Assembly (NCBI RefSeq): GCF_014643515.1
Contig: NZ_BMJP01000001.1
Location: 1,178,001 to 1,242,000 of the forward strand
Length of the DNA: 64,000 bases
From: Sphingomonas prati
Lineage (GTDB): Bacteria > Pseudomonadota > Alphaproteobacteria > Sphingomonadales > Sphingomonadaceae
Direction: 5' to 3'
Shown one piece after another: positions 24,506 through 33,614 of the stretch. The notes below the pieces were generated by a model that worked only from the letters and a program-made list of their open reading frames with translations, was not told the origin of the DNA and ran no database searches. A program made the translations under genes and the position numbers. Each line of letters opens with the position of its first letter. The first letter of the stretch is position 1.

Positions 24506-26427
24506 GCGTACTGCTCCACCAAGCGCGACCGCCGCTCACGCAACACCCGCCCGACCAGCGACAGCAGACCGCCCAACGCGACCAGCCCACCGCCGAGCCA
24601 GATCAACGTCACATAGGGCTTCCACCACAGCCGCAGCTGCCAGCGCCCCTGCTCGTCCGCCTTGCCCAGCACGACATACAGCTGCCCGTCCAGCACGGTG
24701 CGGATCGCCGCCTCGCTCGTCTCGGTCGGCGGCGCGGAAAACGCCCGCGCCTGCGGACGCATGACGTAACCCGCATCGTCGCCGCGCCGCACGGTCAGCG
24801 TCCCCTCGATCGCGGTCCAGTTCTCGCCCGCGATCGGCTCCACCCCGTCGAACCGCAGCGCCCACGGCCCCACGCGGTGCGTCTCGCCCGGCCGCGCCGC
24901 CACCAGTGTCTCCTGCGTAAAGGCCGCCTCCGACGCCATCCCCGCAAGCGCCACCGCGATGCCGAGATGCGCCACGACCATCCCGTATGTGAACAGCGGC
25001 GTCCGCCACAGCTTGCGCTTCCACAACGGCGCGACGCTCGCCACCGCCGCGCCTGCCGCCACGGTCAGCCCGAGCAGCGGCAGCACCCCGATCCCCGGCG
25101 CACGCAGCCACACCGCAGCGAAGGCCACCACCGCGATCAGGATCGGCAAAGCCATCCGCTTGAGCACCGCGACGCCGTCGTCACGCCGCCACCGCACCAG
25201 CGGCCCCGCCCCCATCATCGCGACCAGAATCAGCGCCAACGGCCCCGCCGCCGCATTGAAATAAGGCGGCCCGACCGATAGCTTTCCGCCCGTCAGTCCC
25301 TCGACCGCCAGCGGATACAGCGTCCCGATCAGCACCACGCCCAGGATCGCGGACAGCAGCAGATTGTTCGCCACCAGCGCACCCTCGCGGCTGACCGCAT
25401 CGAACCGCTGCCCCTCGCGCACCGTGCCGACGCGCAGCGCGAACAGTGCCAGCGCCCCGCCGATATAGATCGCCAACAACGCCAGGATGAACCCGCCCCG
25501 CGTCGGATCGACCGCGAACGCATGCACGCTCGTCAGGATGCCCGACCGCACGAGGAACGTCCCCACCATGCTCATCGAAAACGCGACGACCGCCAGCATG
25601 ATCGTCCACGCGCGCAACCCGTCGCGCGTCGCCAGCACCGTCACCGAATGGAGCAAGGCAGTCGCCGCCAGCCACGGCATCAGCGAGGCATTCTCGACCG
25701 GATCCCAGAACCACCAGCCGCCCCAGCCGAGCTCGTAATAGGCCCAGTAGCTGCCCGCCGTGATGCCCAGCGTCAAAAAGATCCACGCCCCCAGCACCCA
25801 CGGCCGCATCGCGCGAGCGAACACCGGCCCCACGTCGCGCGTCACCAACGCGCCGACCGCAAACGAGAACGCCACCGACAACCCGACATAGCCGAAATAC
25901 AAGGTCGGCGGATGGAACGCCAAGCCTGGGTCCTGCAACAGCGGATTGAGCCCCAGCCCTTCCGCCGGCGCCGGGTCCAGCCGCGCGAACGGATTGGACG
26001 CGAACAGCAGGAACGCAAAGAACCCGATCGCGATGAACGCCTGCGCGCCCAGCGTCGCGACCAGCGTCCGTTCCGGCAAGCGCCGCTCGAGCAACGCGAC
26101 CGCCGCCCCCGCCAGCCCCAACACCGCCACCCACAGCAGCATCGACCCCTCATGGTTCCCCCATGTGCCCGCAAAGCGGTACAGCAAAGGCTTCTGGCTA
26201 TGGTCGTTCGCCGCGACCAGCGCGACCGACAGGTCGACCCGCACGAACAGCGCGATCAGTGCCGCGAACGCCAGCATGGTGAGCGCACCCTGCACCACCG
26301 CCACCGACCGCACCGGCGCCATCAGCGCGTCGCGCCCACCGGTCAGCCCGAACGCCGACAGCGCCAGCTGCAACACGGACAGCGCCGCCGCCAGCCACAG
26401 CGCGGCCAGGCCGAACTCGGCGATCAC
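24502..26427 (-). CDS. ccmF: CcmF heme lyase subunit of cytochrome c maturation
   Basis: This 641-residue integral membrane protein takes heme from holo-CcmE and attaches it to apocytochrome c. It has the Trp-rich heme-handling motif (GWGGWWFWDPVENASLMPWL), NHEGSMLLWV in an earlier loop, and about fourteen membrane spans. Length matches other CcmF proteins (about 640-660). Starts at ATG 26427, overlapping the ccmE stop by four bases. Confidence 0.96.
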   Translation of the reverse strand: MIAEFGLAALWLAAALSVLQLALSAFGLTGGRDALMAPVRSVAVVQGALTMLAFAALIALFVRVDLSVALVAANDHSQKPLLYRFAGTWGNHEGSMLLWVAVLGLAGAAVALLERRLPERTLVATLGAQAFIAIGFFAFLLFASNPFARLDPAPAEGLGLNPLLQDPGLAFHPPTLYFGYVGLSVAFSFAVGALVTRDVGPVFARAMRPWVLGAWIFLTLGITAGSYWAYYELGWGGWWFWDPVENASLMPWLAATALLHSVTVLATRDGLRAWTIMLAVVAFSMSMVGTFLVRSGILTSVHAFAVDPTRGGFILALLAIYIGGALALFALRVGTVREGQRFDAVSREGALVANNLLLSAILGVVLIGTLYPLAVEGLTGGKLSVGPPYFNAAAGPLALILVAMMGAGPLVRWRRDDGVAVLKRMALPILIAVVAFAAVWLRAPGIGVLPLLGLTVAAGAAVASVAPLWKRKLWRTPLFTYGMVVAHLGIAVALAGMASEAAFTQETLVAARPGETHRVGPWALRFDGVEPIAGENWTAIEGTLTVRRGDDAGYVMRPQARAFSAPPTETSEAAIRTVLDGQLYVVLGKADEQGRWQLRLWWKPYVTLIWLGGGLVALGGLLSLVGRVLRERRSRLVEQYA

Positions 26428-26876
26428 GTCGCGCCTGCCTTCCCCGGCGCGATACTCTCGGACTTGTGCATCTCGCCCGCCACCTGCGGCGGCATGTAGC
26501 GTTCGTCATGCTTGGCCAGGATGTTCGTCGCGACGAACCCGCCGCCGGGCACGAACGCGCCCTCTGCCACCACGCCGCTATTTTCCTTGAACAGGTCCGG
26601 CACGATTCCGGTGTACCGCACCGGCACCGTCTGCGCACCGTCCGTCACGACGAAGCGGATCGTCACCCCGTCGGCCGCGCGCACGATCGACCGGTCCGCC
26701 ACCATCCCGCCCAGCCGCACCGCCCGTCCCGGCTGCACGCCGTCCCGCACCGCATCGCTCGGCGTATAGAAATACGCCGCCTGATCCTTCAGCGCGGACA
26801 TCGCCAGCAACGCCGCGCCCACGACCGCAACGATCGCCAGCACCGCCAGCGTCAGCCGCTGATGCTTCGCCCTCAT
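26424..26876 (-). CDS. ccmE: CcmE periplasmic heme chaperone
   Basis: This 150-residue protein carries heme covalently between CcmC and CcmF. It has one N-terminal anchor (LTLAVLAIVAVVGAALLAM), an OB-fold domain with FFYTPSD-like and GGMVADRSIVR strands, and the heme-linking His123 in LAKHDERYMPP with Tyr127. The ATG at 26876 overlaps the ccmD stop by four bases; longer in-frame starts would run through ccmD. Confidence 0.95.
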   Translation of the reverse strand: MRAKHQRLTLAVLAIVAVVGAALLAMSALKDQAAYFYTPSDAVRDGVQPGRAVRLGGMVADRSIVRAADGVTIRFVVTDGAQTVPVRYTGIVPDLFKENSGVVAEGAFVPGGGFVATNILAKHDERYMPPQVAGEMHKSESIAPGKAGAT

Positions 26877-27019
26877 CGTCCAGCCTGCTTCGACTGCGAA
26901 GTCACCGCGTCGGCCCGCCGCTCCGCCCGCCGCATCGCGACATGCGCCCACAGGCACAGCGCCGCCGTCCCACCGATCACGATGGCATAGGCGGCGATCA
27001 CGAACGGCCAGGGATTCAT
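26873..27019 (-). CDS. ccmD: CcmD small membrane subunit
   Basis: The 48-residue protein has one membrane span (WPFVIAAYAIVIGGTAALCL) followed by a basic cytoplasmic tail (HVAMRRAERRADAV), the normal form of CcmD, which helps release holo-CcmE from the CcmABC complex. It lies between ccmC and ccmE with four-base overlaps on both sides, and this position is as telling as the sequence. Confidence 0.88.
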   Translation of the reverse strand: MNPWPFVIAAYAIVIGGTAALCLWAHVAMRRAERRADAVTSQSKQAGR

Positions 27020-27735
27020 GCGCGCGCCATCCGCCGCAACCGCGCCTCGATCTTCGCGTCCGCCAGCATCGCCCGCATCCGCATCAGCACGACCGCGGTG
27101 AAGATCAGCGTGAACCCCACCACCACGATCGGCAAGGGCCACAGGATCGCCCCGTCAATCGTCGTCCCCGTCAGGCTAATGCTCTGACCCTGGTGCAACG
27201 TCCGCCACCACACCACGGAATAGCGGATCACCGGCACGTTCACCGCGCCGACGATGCCGAAGATCGCCACGATCCGCTGCCCGCCCGCCCCGCGATCGGC
27301 ATAGGCCTGCGCCAGCGCGATATAGCCGAGGTAGAGAAAGAACAGCACGAGCATCGACGTCAGCCGCCCATCCCATTCCCACCACGTCCCCCAGGTCGGC
27401 CGGCCCCAGATCGATCCCGTCGCCAGACACAACGCCGCAAACACCGCCCCCGGCACCGCCAGCGCCCGCCCCGCGACCGCCGCCAGCGGATGCCGCCACA
27501 CCAGTTGCATCAGGCTTGCCGCCGCGATCCCCGTCCAGCCCGCCATCCCCAGCCACGCAGCCGGCACATGGACGTACAGAATCCGCACGCTGTCCTTCTG
27601 GAGATAATCCGCCGGCGTCAGCCACAACCCGCTGGCCAGCCCGATCAGCGACAGCAGCACGCCGCCCCACAACGCCCACGGCGTCACCGGCCGGGCGATC
27701 CCCAGAAATCTGGTCGGGTTGGCGAAAGCGTGCAT
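27016..27735 (-). CDS. ccmC: CcmC heme-handling membrane protein
   Basis: This 239-residue protein loads heme onto CcmE. It has six membrane spans and the tryptophan-rich WWD motif WGRPTWGTWWEWDGRLTS, plus conserved periplasmic His residues near LYVHVPAAWLG and SVVWWRTLHQGQS. It is the first gene of the cluster; ccmA and ccmB, which normally accompany it, are not next to it and must be elsewhere. The next gene upstream (a DMT transporter) is divergent, 92 bases away. Confidence 0.95.
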   Translation of the reverse strand: MHAFANPTRFLGIARPVTPWALWGGVLLSLIGLASGLWLTPADYLQKDSVRILYVHVPAAWLGMAGWTGIAAASLMQLVWRHPLAAVAGRALAVPGAVFAALCLATGSIWGRPTWGTWWEWDGRLTSMLVLFFLYLGYIALAQAYADRGAGGQRIVAIFGIVGAVNVPVIRYSVVWWRTLHQGQSISLTGTTIDGAILWPLPIVVVGFTLIFTAVVLMRMRAMLADAKIEARLRRMARA

Positions 27736-27827
27736 CGTTCATCGCTGCATAGAGGCTGTTCGCCGCCCGCGAAAGAACCGATCGCGCTTGCCGCACCGGG
27801 AGTCGTCCGCCTAGACGCCCGCCCGAC

Positions 27828-28769
27828 ATGCCGAACCCCACCCCATTGCCCGCGACCCCCGCGAAGGTCGCGCCCGCCGCCGATCGCCCGCTGCTGGGCA
27901 TCGCGCTCCGGCTCGGCTCGGCCTCCTGCTTCGCGATCATGGCGGTCGCGCTCAAACTGTCGAGCGAGCGCGGCGTCACCGCGCCGGAAATGATCCTCTA
28001 CCGCAACGGCTTCGGCCTGCCGGTCCTGCTCGCCTGGGTCCTGCTCGGCCCCGGCCTCGGCGCGCTCCGCACCAGGCGCCCGCTCGCCCACCTCACCCGC
28101 TCCGCGATCGGCCTCGTCTCGATGGTCCTCACCTTCGAGGCACTGATCCTGCTGCCGCTGGCGGAGGCGACGACGATCACCTTCGCCGCCCCGGTGTTCG
28201 CGACCATCCTCTCGGTCTTCGTCCTGTCCGAACGCGTCGGGCGCTACCGCTGGGCGGCGGTCGCGATGGGCTTCACCGGCGTCCTGATCGTGATGCAGCC
28301 GGGCAGCGACCGTCTCCCGCTGGCCGGCGTCCTGGTCGCGGTCGCCGCCGCCATCGGCCAGGCCGGCGTCGCCATCACGCTCCGTCAGATCGGCAAGAGC
28401 GAGGGCATCGCCGCGATCGTCTTCTGGTTCACCGTCGCCACCACCGTCGCCGGCCTCCTAGCGCTCCCGTGGTTCGGCCAGCGCCACGACGCGACCACCT
28501 GGGCGCTGCTCGTCGCCGCCGGCATGATCGGTATTTGCGGACAGCTCATGATGACCGCCTCGCTGCAACACGCCCCCGTCGCCGTCGTCGCCCCGCTCGA
28601 CTATCTCCAGATCCTCTGGGCCACGCTCTTCGGCTGGCTCGTCTTCGCCCACGCGCCCGTCGCGACGACCTTGCTGGGCGCGGCTCTGGTCGTCGCCGGC
28701 GGCCTCTTGACCGCCTGGCGCGAACATTATCTGCGGCGGACGGTCATCGCCGCAAGACCGGACCTCTAA
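27828..28769 (+). CDS. DMT superfamily transporter with two EamA domains
   Basis: This 313-residue inner-membrane protein has ten predicted spans in two EamA repeats (about 20-150 and 165-295). Visible features are the N-terminal RLGSASCFAIMAVALKLSS, ALILLPLAEATTITFAAPVF and the second-half counterpart ASLQHAPVAVVAPLDYLQILWA. Such proteins export metabolites or drugs or take up solutes, and the substrate cannot be told here. It is divergent from ccmC and followed by facing dispersed repeats. Confidence 0.87.
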   Translation: MPNPTPLPATPAKVAPAADRPLLGIALRLGSASCFAIMAVALKLSSERGVTAPEMILYRNGFGLPVLLAWVLLGPGLGALRTRRPLAHLTRSAIGLVSMVLTFEALILLPLAEATTITFAAPVFATILSVFVLSERVGRYRWAAVAMGFTGVLIVMQPGSDRLPLAGVLVAVAAAIGQAGVAITLRQIGKSEGIAAIVFWFTVATTVAGLLALPWFGQRHDATTWALLVAAGMIGICGQLMMTASLQHAPVAVVAPLDYLQILWATLFGWLVFAHAPVATTLLGAALVVAGGLLTAWREHYLRRTVIAARPDL

Positions 28770-28813
28770 CGCCTGTTGCCACAACGCTAGGCGGTGAAGA
28801 CCAACCCCAAACC

Positions 28814-28924
28814 CCGTCCATGCCGAGCGAAGTCGAGGCACGCTCCCCGAGCGCAGCTGAGGGGCCAACGCCGGCTTCCCGACTACGCTCGAAGGGTCCC
28901 TCCACTTCGCTCGGGATGGACGGG
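28814..28924. repeat. Two facing copies of the CGAGCGAAGTCGAG repeat
   Basis: The left copy begins GTCCATGCCGAGCGAAGTCG and the right copy ends CACTTCGCTCGGGATGGACG, so they form a large imperfect inverted repeat of about 110 bases. It fills most of the gap between the convergent DMT transporter and leucine dehydrogenase genes. Confidence 0.7.
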
Positions 28925-28954
28925 GACGAGTTGTAACATTCCAAGCAGAACATC

Positions 28955-28975
28955 ATCCCGGAGCTGATCCGGGAT
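28955..28975. repeat. Short ATCCCGGA palindrome
   Basis: ATCCCGGA-GCTGA-TCCGGGAT repeats the hairpin found at 17936. It lies 32 bases after the leucine dehydrogenase stop codon and could be its transcript end. Confidence 0.5.
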
Positions 28976-29007
28976 TCCGCTGCCTCCGCTTCAAAGCGCA
29001 GTAGAGC

Positions 29008-30051
29008 CTACCGCCCGATCAACCGCTGCGCCATCCGGTCGGACACTGCCGCCGCACTATCGCCGCTGGCGTCGCTCTCGTCCCAGATCGCGTTCAGCCG
29101 GTCCGGGATCGCCGCGATCCGCGCTTCCACCGCATCGCGGTCGCCCTGCCCGAGATATTCCACCCCGACGCTGATGATCCCGCCCGCGTTGATCACATAA
29201 TCCGGCGCGTACATGATGCCGCGCGCCTGCAACCGCCCGCCATCCGCCGGCGTCTCCAGCTGGTTGTTCGCCCCGCCCGCCACGATCGGCGCGGACAGCC
29301 CGGCGATCGTCGCCTCGTCCAGAATGGCACCCAGCGCGTTCGGGCTCACCACATCGGACTCGACGCGCAGGATGTCCGCCGCCGCAACCGCACGACCACC
29401 CAGCTCCTCCGCCAGCCGCGCCGCGCGATCCGCATGGACATCCGCCAGCGTCAGCTTGGCCCCACGCGCTGCAAGCCGCCGCGCCAGCCCGCCGCCGACC
29501 GATCCCACACCCTGGATCGCGACATGCACGCCGTCCAAGTCGCGCTTCAGCCGCCGCCGCACCGCCGCCTCGATGCCCAAGAAAATGCCCTGCGCCGTGA
29601 ACGGCCCCGGATCGCCACCGGCCGCACCACCTTCGGCCGGCAGGCCCGACACGAACCGCGTCTGCTCGCGCACCGCGACCATGTCGGCCAGCGTGATGCC
29701 GACATCCTCCGCAGTCACGTAACGACCGCCCAGCGAATCGACCGCCCGCCCGAACGCGGCGAGCAGCTCGGGCGATTTGCCGCGCGCACCGTCCGCCAGG
29801 ATCACCGCCTTGCCCCCGCCCAGCGGCAGCCCGGCCATCGCATTCTTGTAACTCATGCCGCGCGACAGGCGCAGCACGTCCGTCACCGCCAGTTCGGCAT
29901 CGTCATACGCCCAGTAGCGCGTGCCGCCGGCCGCCGGCCCCAGCGTCGTCGAATGAATCGCGATGACCGCGGTCAGGCCGCTCGCGCGATCCCGGAAGAA
30001 ATGCAGACCCTCATGGTCGTCATAATCCAGATAGTCCCACGGGGCGGTCAT
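29008..30051 (-). CDS. Leucine (Glu/Leu/Phe/Val) dehydrogenase
   Basis: This 347-residue NAD-dependent amino-acid dehydrogenase reversibly deaminates leucine or related branched amino acids to 2-oxoacids. The substrate domain has GPAAGGTRYW, SYKNAMAGLPLGGGKAVI with the catalytic and binding Lys residues, and ITAEDV-like TAEDVGITLADM; the Rossmann domain has VAIQGVGSVGGGLARRL and later VAGGANNQLETPADG and YVINAGGIISVG. Length fits bacterial leucine dehydrogenases (about 345-365). Transcribed alone, with an A+T-rich inverted repeat shortly upstream that may be an Lrp-type operator. Confidence 0.9.
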   Translation of the reverse strand: MTAPWDYLDYDDHEGLHFFRDRASGLTAVIAIHSTTLGPAAGGTRYWAYDDAELAVTDVLRLSRGMSYKNAMAGLPLGGGKAVILADGARGKSPELLAAFGRAVDSLGGRYVTAEDVGITLADMVAVREQTRFVSGLPAEGGAAGGDPGPFTAQGIFLGIEAAVRRRLKRDLDGVHVAIQGVGSVGGGLARRLAARGAKLTLADVHADRAARLAEELGGRAVAAADILRVESDVVSPNALGAILDEATIAGLSAPIVAGGANNQLETPADGGRLQARGIMYAPDYVINAGGIISVGVEYLGQGDRDAVEARIAAIPDRLNAIWDESDASGDSAAAVSDRMAQRLIGR

Positions 30052-30070
30052 GGCCGAAATCCTAACGCGA

Positions 30071-30098
30071 CATTATATTGCGAATACCGGCAATAATG
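30071..30098. promoter_or_regulatory. Inverted repeat upstream of leucine dehydrogenase
   Basis: CATTATATTGC and GCAATAATG face each other across GAATACCG, with a two-base bulge in the left arm. The segment lies 20-47 bases before the leucine dehydrogenase start in an A+T-rich patch. Amino-acid dehydrogenase genes are often controlled by Lrp/AsnC-type regulators, so an operator is plausible. Confidence 0.4.
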
Positions 30099-30161
30099 TT
30101 CCTGCACGCGCGAGACCAGCCCAAAAAGGGCCGTTCGCGTCGTCGGGAATATCAGGGGGGA

Positions 30162-30239
30162 TGGGGCGGCCAACGGGGATTGAACCCGCAACCTCCGGTA
30201 CCACAAACCGGCGCTCTAACCAATTGAGCTATGGCCGCC
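30162..30239 (-). tRNA. tRNA-His (GTG)
   Basis: On the minus strand the gene has acceptor GCGGCCA with TGGCCGC, D-arm GCTCAATTGGTTAGAGC, anticodon loop TTGTGGT with GTG, T-arm GCGGGTTCAATCCCCGT, discriminator C and encoded CCA. The extra 5' G opposite the discriminator C, needed by histidyl-tRNA synthetase, is encoded in the genome at 30239. Confidence 0.95.
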
Positions 30240-30357
30240 ACATCGTCGACACCGCGGCGCGTGGCCGCATGTCGTCCCGCGCCCCTACATCCGGCGATCA
30301 CGAAACGCAAGCTGGCCGCTTGGCTTCGATATCCCGACCCCCTAAGTAGACAATCTC

Positions 30358-30786
30358 ATGTTATCGCAACGCACCCGCTACGCCGCCCGCGCGCTCCAGC
30401 ATCTTGCCGACCGTTATGGGCAGGGTCCGGTCCAGCTAACCGAAATCGTCGCAGCGCAGAATATTCCCGCGAAATTCCTGACCGTCATCCTGTCCGAGAT
30501 GAAACGCGCCGGACTGGTCGACACGATGCGCGGCAAGGTCGGCGGCTACTGGCTCGCCCGCCCGCCGGAGGAAGTGACTTACGGCGACATCGTCCGCCTG
30601 ACGCGCGGTTCGCTCGCCCTCGTCCCCTGCGCCAGCCGGCTCAATCATGCGCCGTGCGACAATTGCCTGGACGAGGACGAATGCCGCCTGCGCGCCGTCA
30701 TGCTCACGGTGCGCGACGAGACCGCCAATATCCTCGACCGGATCCGCCTGTCCGATAAACCGCCCGTCGAAAAGCTTATGGTTTGA
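30358..30786 (+). CDS. Rrf2 family regulator, probable controller of sulfate uptake
   Basis: This 142-residue protein has the Rrf2 winged helix: [39 protein letters not shown] and [19 protein letters not shown]. Four cysteines follow (Cys91, Cys100, Cys103, Cys109, in VPCASRL and [12 protein letters not shown]), resembling the Fe-S ligand region of IscR/NsrR though with different spacing. It is the first gene before the sulfate transporter genes, 71 bases upstream, so it probably senses sulfur or redox state and controls this operon, possibly including itself. The ATG at 30358 lacks a strong ribosome binding site. Effector and cluster are inference. Confidence 0.88.
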   Translation: MLSQRTRYAARALQHLADRYGQGPVQLTEIVAAQNIPAKFLTVILSEMKRAGLVDTMRGKVGGYWLARPPEEVTYGDIVRLTRGSLALVPCASRLNHAPCDNCLDEDECRLRAVMLTVRDETANILDRIRLSDKPPVEKLMV

Positions 30787-30857
30787 TCGCTGACAGTTTT
30801 GCCTGTTCGCCAATCGGCCAGGACCCGGAATACCAGATTGTCGAAAGGGGGATCACC

Positions 30858-31886
30858 ATGACGCGACCGACCAAGGCCAGACTGACGATCGCGCTGGCCC
30901 TCGCCGCGCTCACGACGCTCCCCGGCTGCTCCGGCGGCAGCAAGACGGACGGCAGCACGCTGCTGAACGTCAGCTACGATCCCACGCGCGAACTGTACCG
31001 CGGCATCAACGCCGCCTTCATCGCCGACTGGAAGGCGAAGACCGGCAAGCCGCTGTCGATCCGGATGAGCCATGGCGGCTCCGGCAAGCAGGCGCGCTCG
31101 GTCGCCGACGGGCTGGAGGCTGACGTCGTCACGCTGGCGCTCGCCTACGACATCGACATCCTGGCCGACCGGAAATTGCTCGCCCAGGACTGGCAGGCGA
31201 AGCTGCCCGACCACAGCGCGCCTTATTACTCCACGATCGTGTTCCTCGTCCGCAAGGGCAACCCGAAGAAAATCCGCGACTGGGCCGATCTGGTGAAGCC
31301 GGGCGTGTCGGTCATCACGCCGAACCCCAAGACGTCCGGCGGCGCGCGCTGGAACTACCTCGCCGCCTGGGGCTACGGACGCCAGGCCGGCGGGTCGGAC
31401 GCCGCCGCACGCGACTATGTCACGCGGCTCTACAAGAACGTGCCGGTGCTCGACTCCGGCGCGCGCGGCTCCACCACCACCTTTGCCGAACGCGGCCTCG
31501 GCGACGTGCTGCTCGCGTGGGAGAACGAGGCGATGCTGGCCCGCGACGAAATGGGCCGCGGCAAGTTCGACATCGTCGTGCCCTCCGTCTCGATCCTCGC
31601 CGAACCGCCCGTCGCGGTGGTCGACGCGAACGCGCAGCGCCACGGCACCGCCGCGGTGTCAAAGGCCTATCTCGAGTTCCTCTACACGCCGGCCGCGCAG
31701 GACCTGATCGCCAAGGCGCACTACCGCCCGCGCGACCCCCAGGTTGCCGCGCGCTACGCCAGCAAGTTCCCGCAGACCAAGCTGCTCACCATCGACGGCG
31801 ACTTCGGCGGCTGGCGCAAGGCGCAGGCCACCCACTTCGCCGACGGCGGCACCTTCGACGCCATCTACCGCCCCACGGGCCGCTGA
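30858..31886 (+). CDS. sbp: Sulfate/thiosulfate-binding protein, lipoprotein
   Basis: This 342-residue periplasmic binding protein delivers sulfate to the CysTWA importer. It has a lipoprotein signal (lipobox LPGC, Cys24) followed by the family opening [43 protein letters not shown] split across two motifs, and [18 protein letters not shown], all typical of Sbp/CysP. The start at 30858 follows AAAGGGGG. In many bacteria the protein is soluble, so the lipid anchor is a small difference. A palindromic repeat separates it from cysT. Confidence 0.93.
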   Translation: MTRPTKARLTIALALAALTTLPGCSGGSKTDGSTLLNVSYDPTRELYRGINAAFIADWKAKTGKPLSIRMSHGGSGKQARSVADGLEADVVTLALAYDIDILADRKLLAQDWQAKLPDHSAPYYSTIVFLVRKGNPKKIRDWADLVKPGVSVITPNPKTSGGARWNYLAAWGYGRQAGGSDAAARDYVTRLYKNVPVLDSGARGSTTTFAERGLGDVLLAWENEAMLARDEMGRGKFDIVVPSVSILAEPPVAVVDANAQRHGTAAVSKAYLEFLYTPAAQDLIAKAHYRPRDPQVAARYASKFPQTKLLTIDGDFGGWRKAQATHFADGGTFDAIYRPTGR

Positions 31887-31903
31887 CCGCTCGAATGACG
31901 AAG

Positions 31904-31950
31904 GTTCTCGACAGGCTCGAACCATACGGGTCTGCGCGCCTGTCGAGGAC
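31904..31950. repeat. Palindromic repeat inside the sulfate operon
   Basis: GTTCTCGACAGGC and GCCTGTCGAGGAC form a 13-bp stem with one mismatch around a 21-base loop that contains TCGAACCATACGG. It is a diverged copy of the repeat at 7645, here lying between the sbp stop codon (31886) and the cysT start (31978), and would be transcribed in the operon mRNA. Confidence 0.65.
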
Positions 31951-31977
31951 CGGTCGTACGCGCCGGGCTGATACCCC

Positions 31978-32805
31978 ATGACCCGCGCCAAACGCTCGGT
32001 CCTGCCCGGTTTCGGCCTCACCCTCGGCCTGACGCTCGCCTATCTCTCGATTGTCGTGCTGATCCCGCTGTCGACCGTGTTCCTCAAATCCGCCGGCATG
32101 GGCCCGGCCGACTTCGCGCGCGTCGCCTTTTCCGAACGCGCGGTCGCGGCCTACCGGCTGAGCTTCGGCGCCGCGCTCGCCGCCGCTGCGGTCAACGCGG
32201 TATTCGGCATGCTCGTCGCCTGGGTGCTGGTCCGCTACCGCTTCATCGGCCGGAGGTTCGTGTCGGCGATCGTCGACCTGCCCTTCGCGCTCCCCACCGC
32301 GGTCGCCGGCATCGCGCTCACCGCGCTCTGGGCGGCGGACGGCTGGATCGGCCAATATCTCGCCCCACTCGGGATCAAGGTCGCCTACACCTCGCTCGGC
32401 GTCACGATCGCGCTCGTCTTCGTCGGGCTGCCCTTCGTCGTGCGCTCGGTCGAACCGGTGCTGGAGGATGTCGGCCGCGACCTGGAGGAGGCCGCCGCCT
32501 CGCTCGGCGCCGGCCGCTTCACGATCTTCCGCCGCGTCATCCTTCCCGCGATCGGCCCCGCCTTGCTCACCGGCTTCGCGCTCGCCTTCGCACGCGGCGT
32601 CGGCGAATATGGCTCGGTCATCTTCATCGCCGGCAACCTGCCGTACAAGACCGAGATCGCCCCGCTGCTGATCGTCACGCAGCTCGAACAATATGACTAT
32701 GCCGGCGCCACCGCGATCGCGACCGTCATGCTGCTGCTCGCCTTCGCGATGCTGCTCGCGGTCAACCTGACGCAGGTGTGGCGCCGTCGTCGCATGGAAC
32801 GATGA
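31978..32805 (+). CDS. cysT: Sulfate ABC transporter permease CysT
   Basis: This 275-residue inner-membrane permease has six spans and the ABC-coupling EAA-like loop EEAAASLGAGRFTIFRRVILP at about 160-180. It opens with LPGFGLTLGLTLAYLSIVVLIPL, as in CysT/CysU, and has FVSAIVDLPFALPTAVAGIAL and RGVGEYGSVIFIAGN, both typical of the family. It overlaps cysW by four bases (ATGA). Confidence 0.94.
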   Translation: MTRAKRSVLPGFGLTLGLTLAYLSIVVLIPLSTVFLKSAGMGPADFARVAFSERAVAAYRLSFGAALAAAAVNAVFGMLVAWVLVRYRFIGRRFVSAIVDLPFALPTAVAGIALTALWAADGWIGQYLAPLGIKVAYTSLGVTIALVFVGLPFVVRSVEPVLEDVGRDLEEAAASLGAGRFTIFRRVILPAIGPALLTGFALAFARGVGEYGSVIFIAGNLPYKTEIAPLLIVTQLEQYDYAGATAIATVMLLLAFAMLLAVNLTQVWRRRRMER

Positions 32806-33614
32806 TGACCCGCGCCGCCCTCATCGCCGCCGCACTCGCCTTCCTCGGCCTGTTCGTGCTGATGCCGTTCGTCGCCGTCTTCGTGGAGGCGTTCCGCGAA
32901 GGCGTGCCCACCTACCTCGCCCAACTCGCCGAACCCGACGCGATGGCCGCGATGCGCCTCACCCTCATCGTCGCCGCGATCAGCGTGCCGGCCAACATCG
33001 TGTTCGGCATCGTCGCGGCCTGGTGCATCACGAAGTTCGAATTTCGCGGCAAGGGCCTGCTCATCACGCTGATCGACCTGCCCTTCTCCGTCTCGCCGGT
33101 TGTTGCGGGGCTCATCTACGTGCTGCTGTTCGGCATCAACGGTTGGTTCGGCCCCTGGCTTCAGGCGAACGGGGTGGAAATCATCTTCGCCGTCCCCGGC
33201 ATCGTGCTTGCGACCATCTTCGTCACCTTCCCGTTCGTCGCGCGCGAACTGATCCCGCTGATGGCCGAGCAAGGGCGGGACGACGAGGAAGCCGCCATCT
33301 CGCTCGGCGCGACGGGGTGGCAGACCTTCTGGCACGTCACGCTGCCCAATATCCGCTGGGGACTGCTCTACGGCGTACTGCTTTGCAATGCGCGCGCGAT
33401 GGGCGAATTCGGCGCGGTGTCGGTCGTGTCGGGCCACATCCGTGGGCTCACCAACACGATGCCGCTCCACGTCGAAATCCTGTACACCGAATATAATTTC
33501 GTCGGCGCCTTTGCGGTCGCCTCGCTGCTCGCGGTGCTGGCGCTCGTCACCCTGGTGGTGAAGACGCTGCTCGAATGGCGCTACGGCGATCAGATCCAGG
33601 GGATCGGACACTGA
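32802..33614 (+). CDS. cysW: Sulfate ABC transporter permease CysW
   Basis: This 270-residue partner permease of CysT has [40 protein letters not shown] and the EAA-like loop [22 protein letters not shown], followed by [19 protein letters not shown], all typical of CysW. I chose the ATG at 32802, which overlaps the cysT stop. Its own stop overlaps the cysA start (TGATG). Confidence 0.94.
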   Translation: MMTRAALIAAALAFLGLFVLMPFVAVFVEAFREGVPTYLAQLAEPDAMAAMRLTLIVAAISVPANIVFGIVAAWCITKFEFRGKGLLITLIDLPFSVSPVVAGLIYVLLFGINGWFGPWLQANGVEIIFAVPGIVLATIFVTFPFVARELIPLMAEQGRDDEEAAISLGATGWQTFWHVTLPNIRWGLLYGVLLCNARAMGEFGAVSVVSGHIRGLTNTMPLHVEILYTEYNFVGAFAVASLLAVLALVTLVVKTLLEWRYGDQIQGIGH

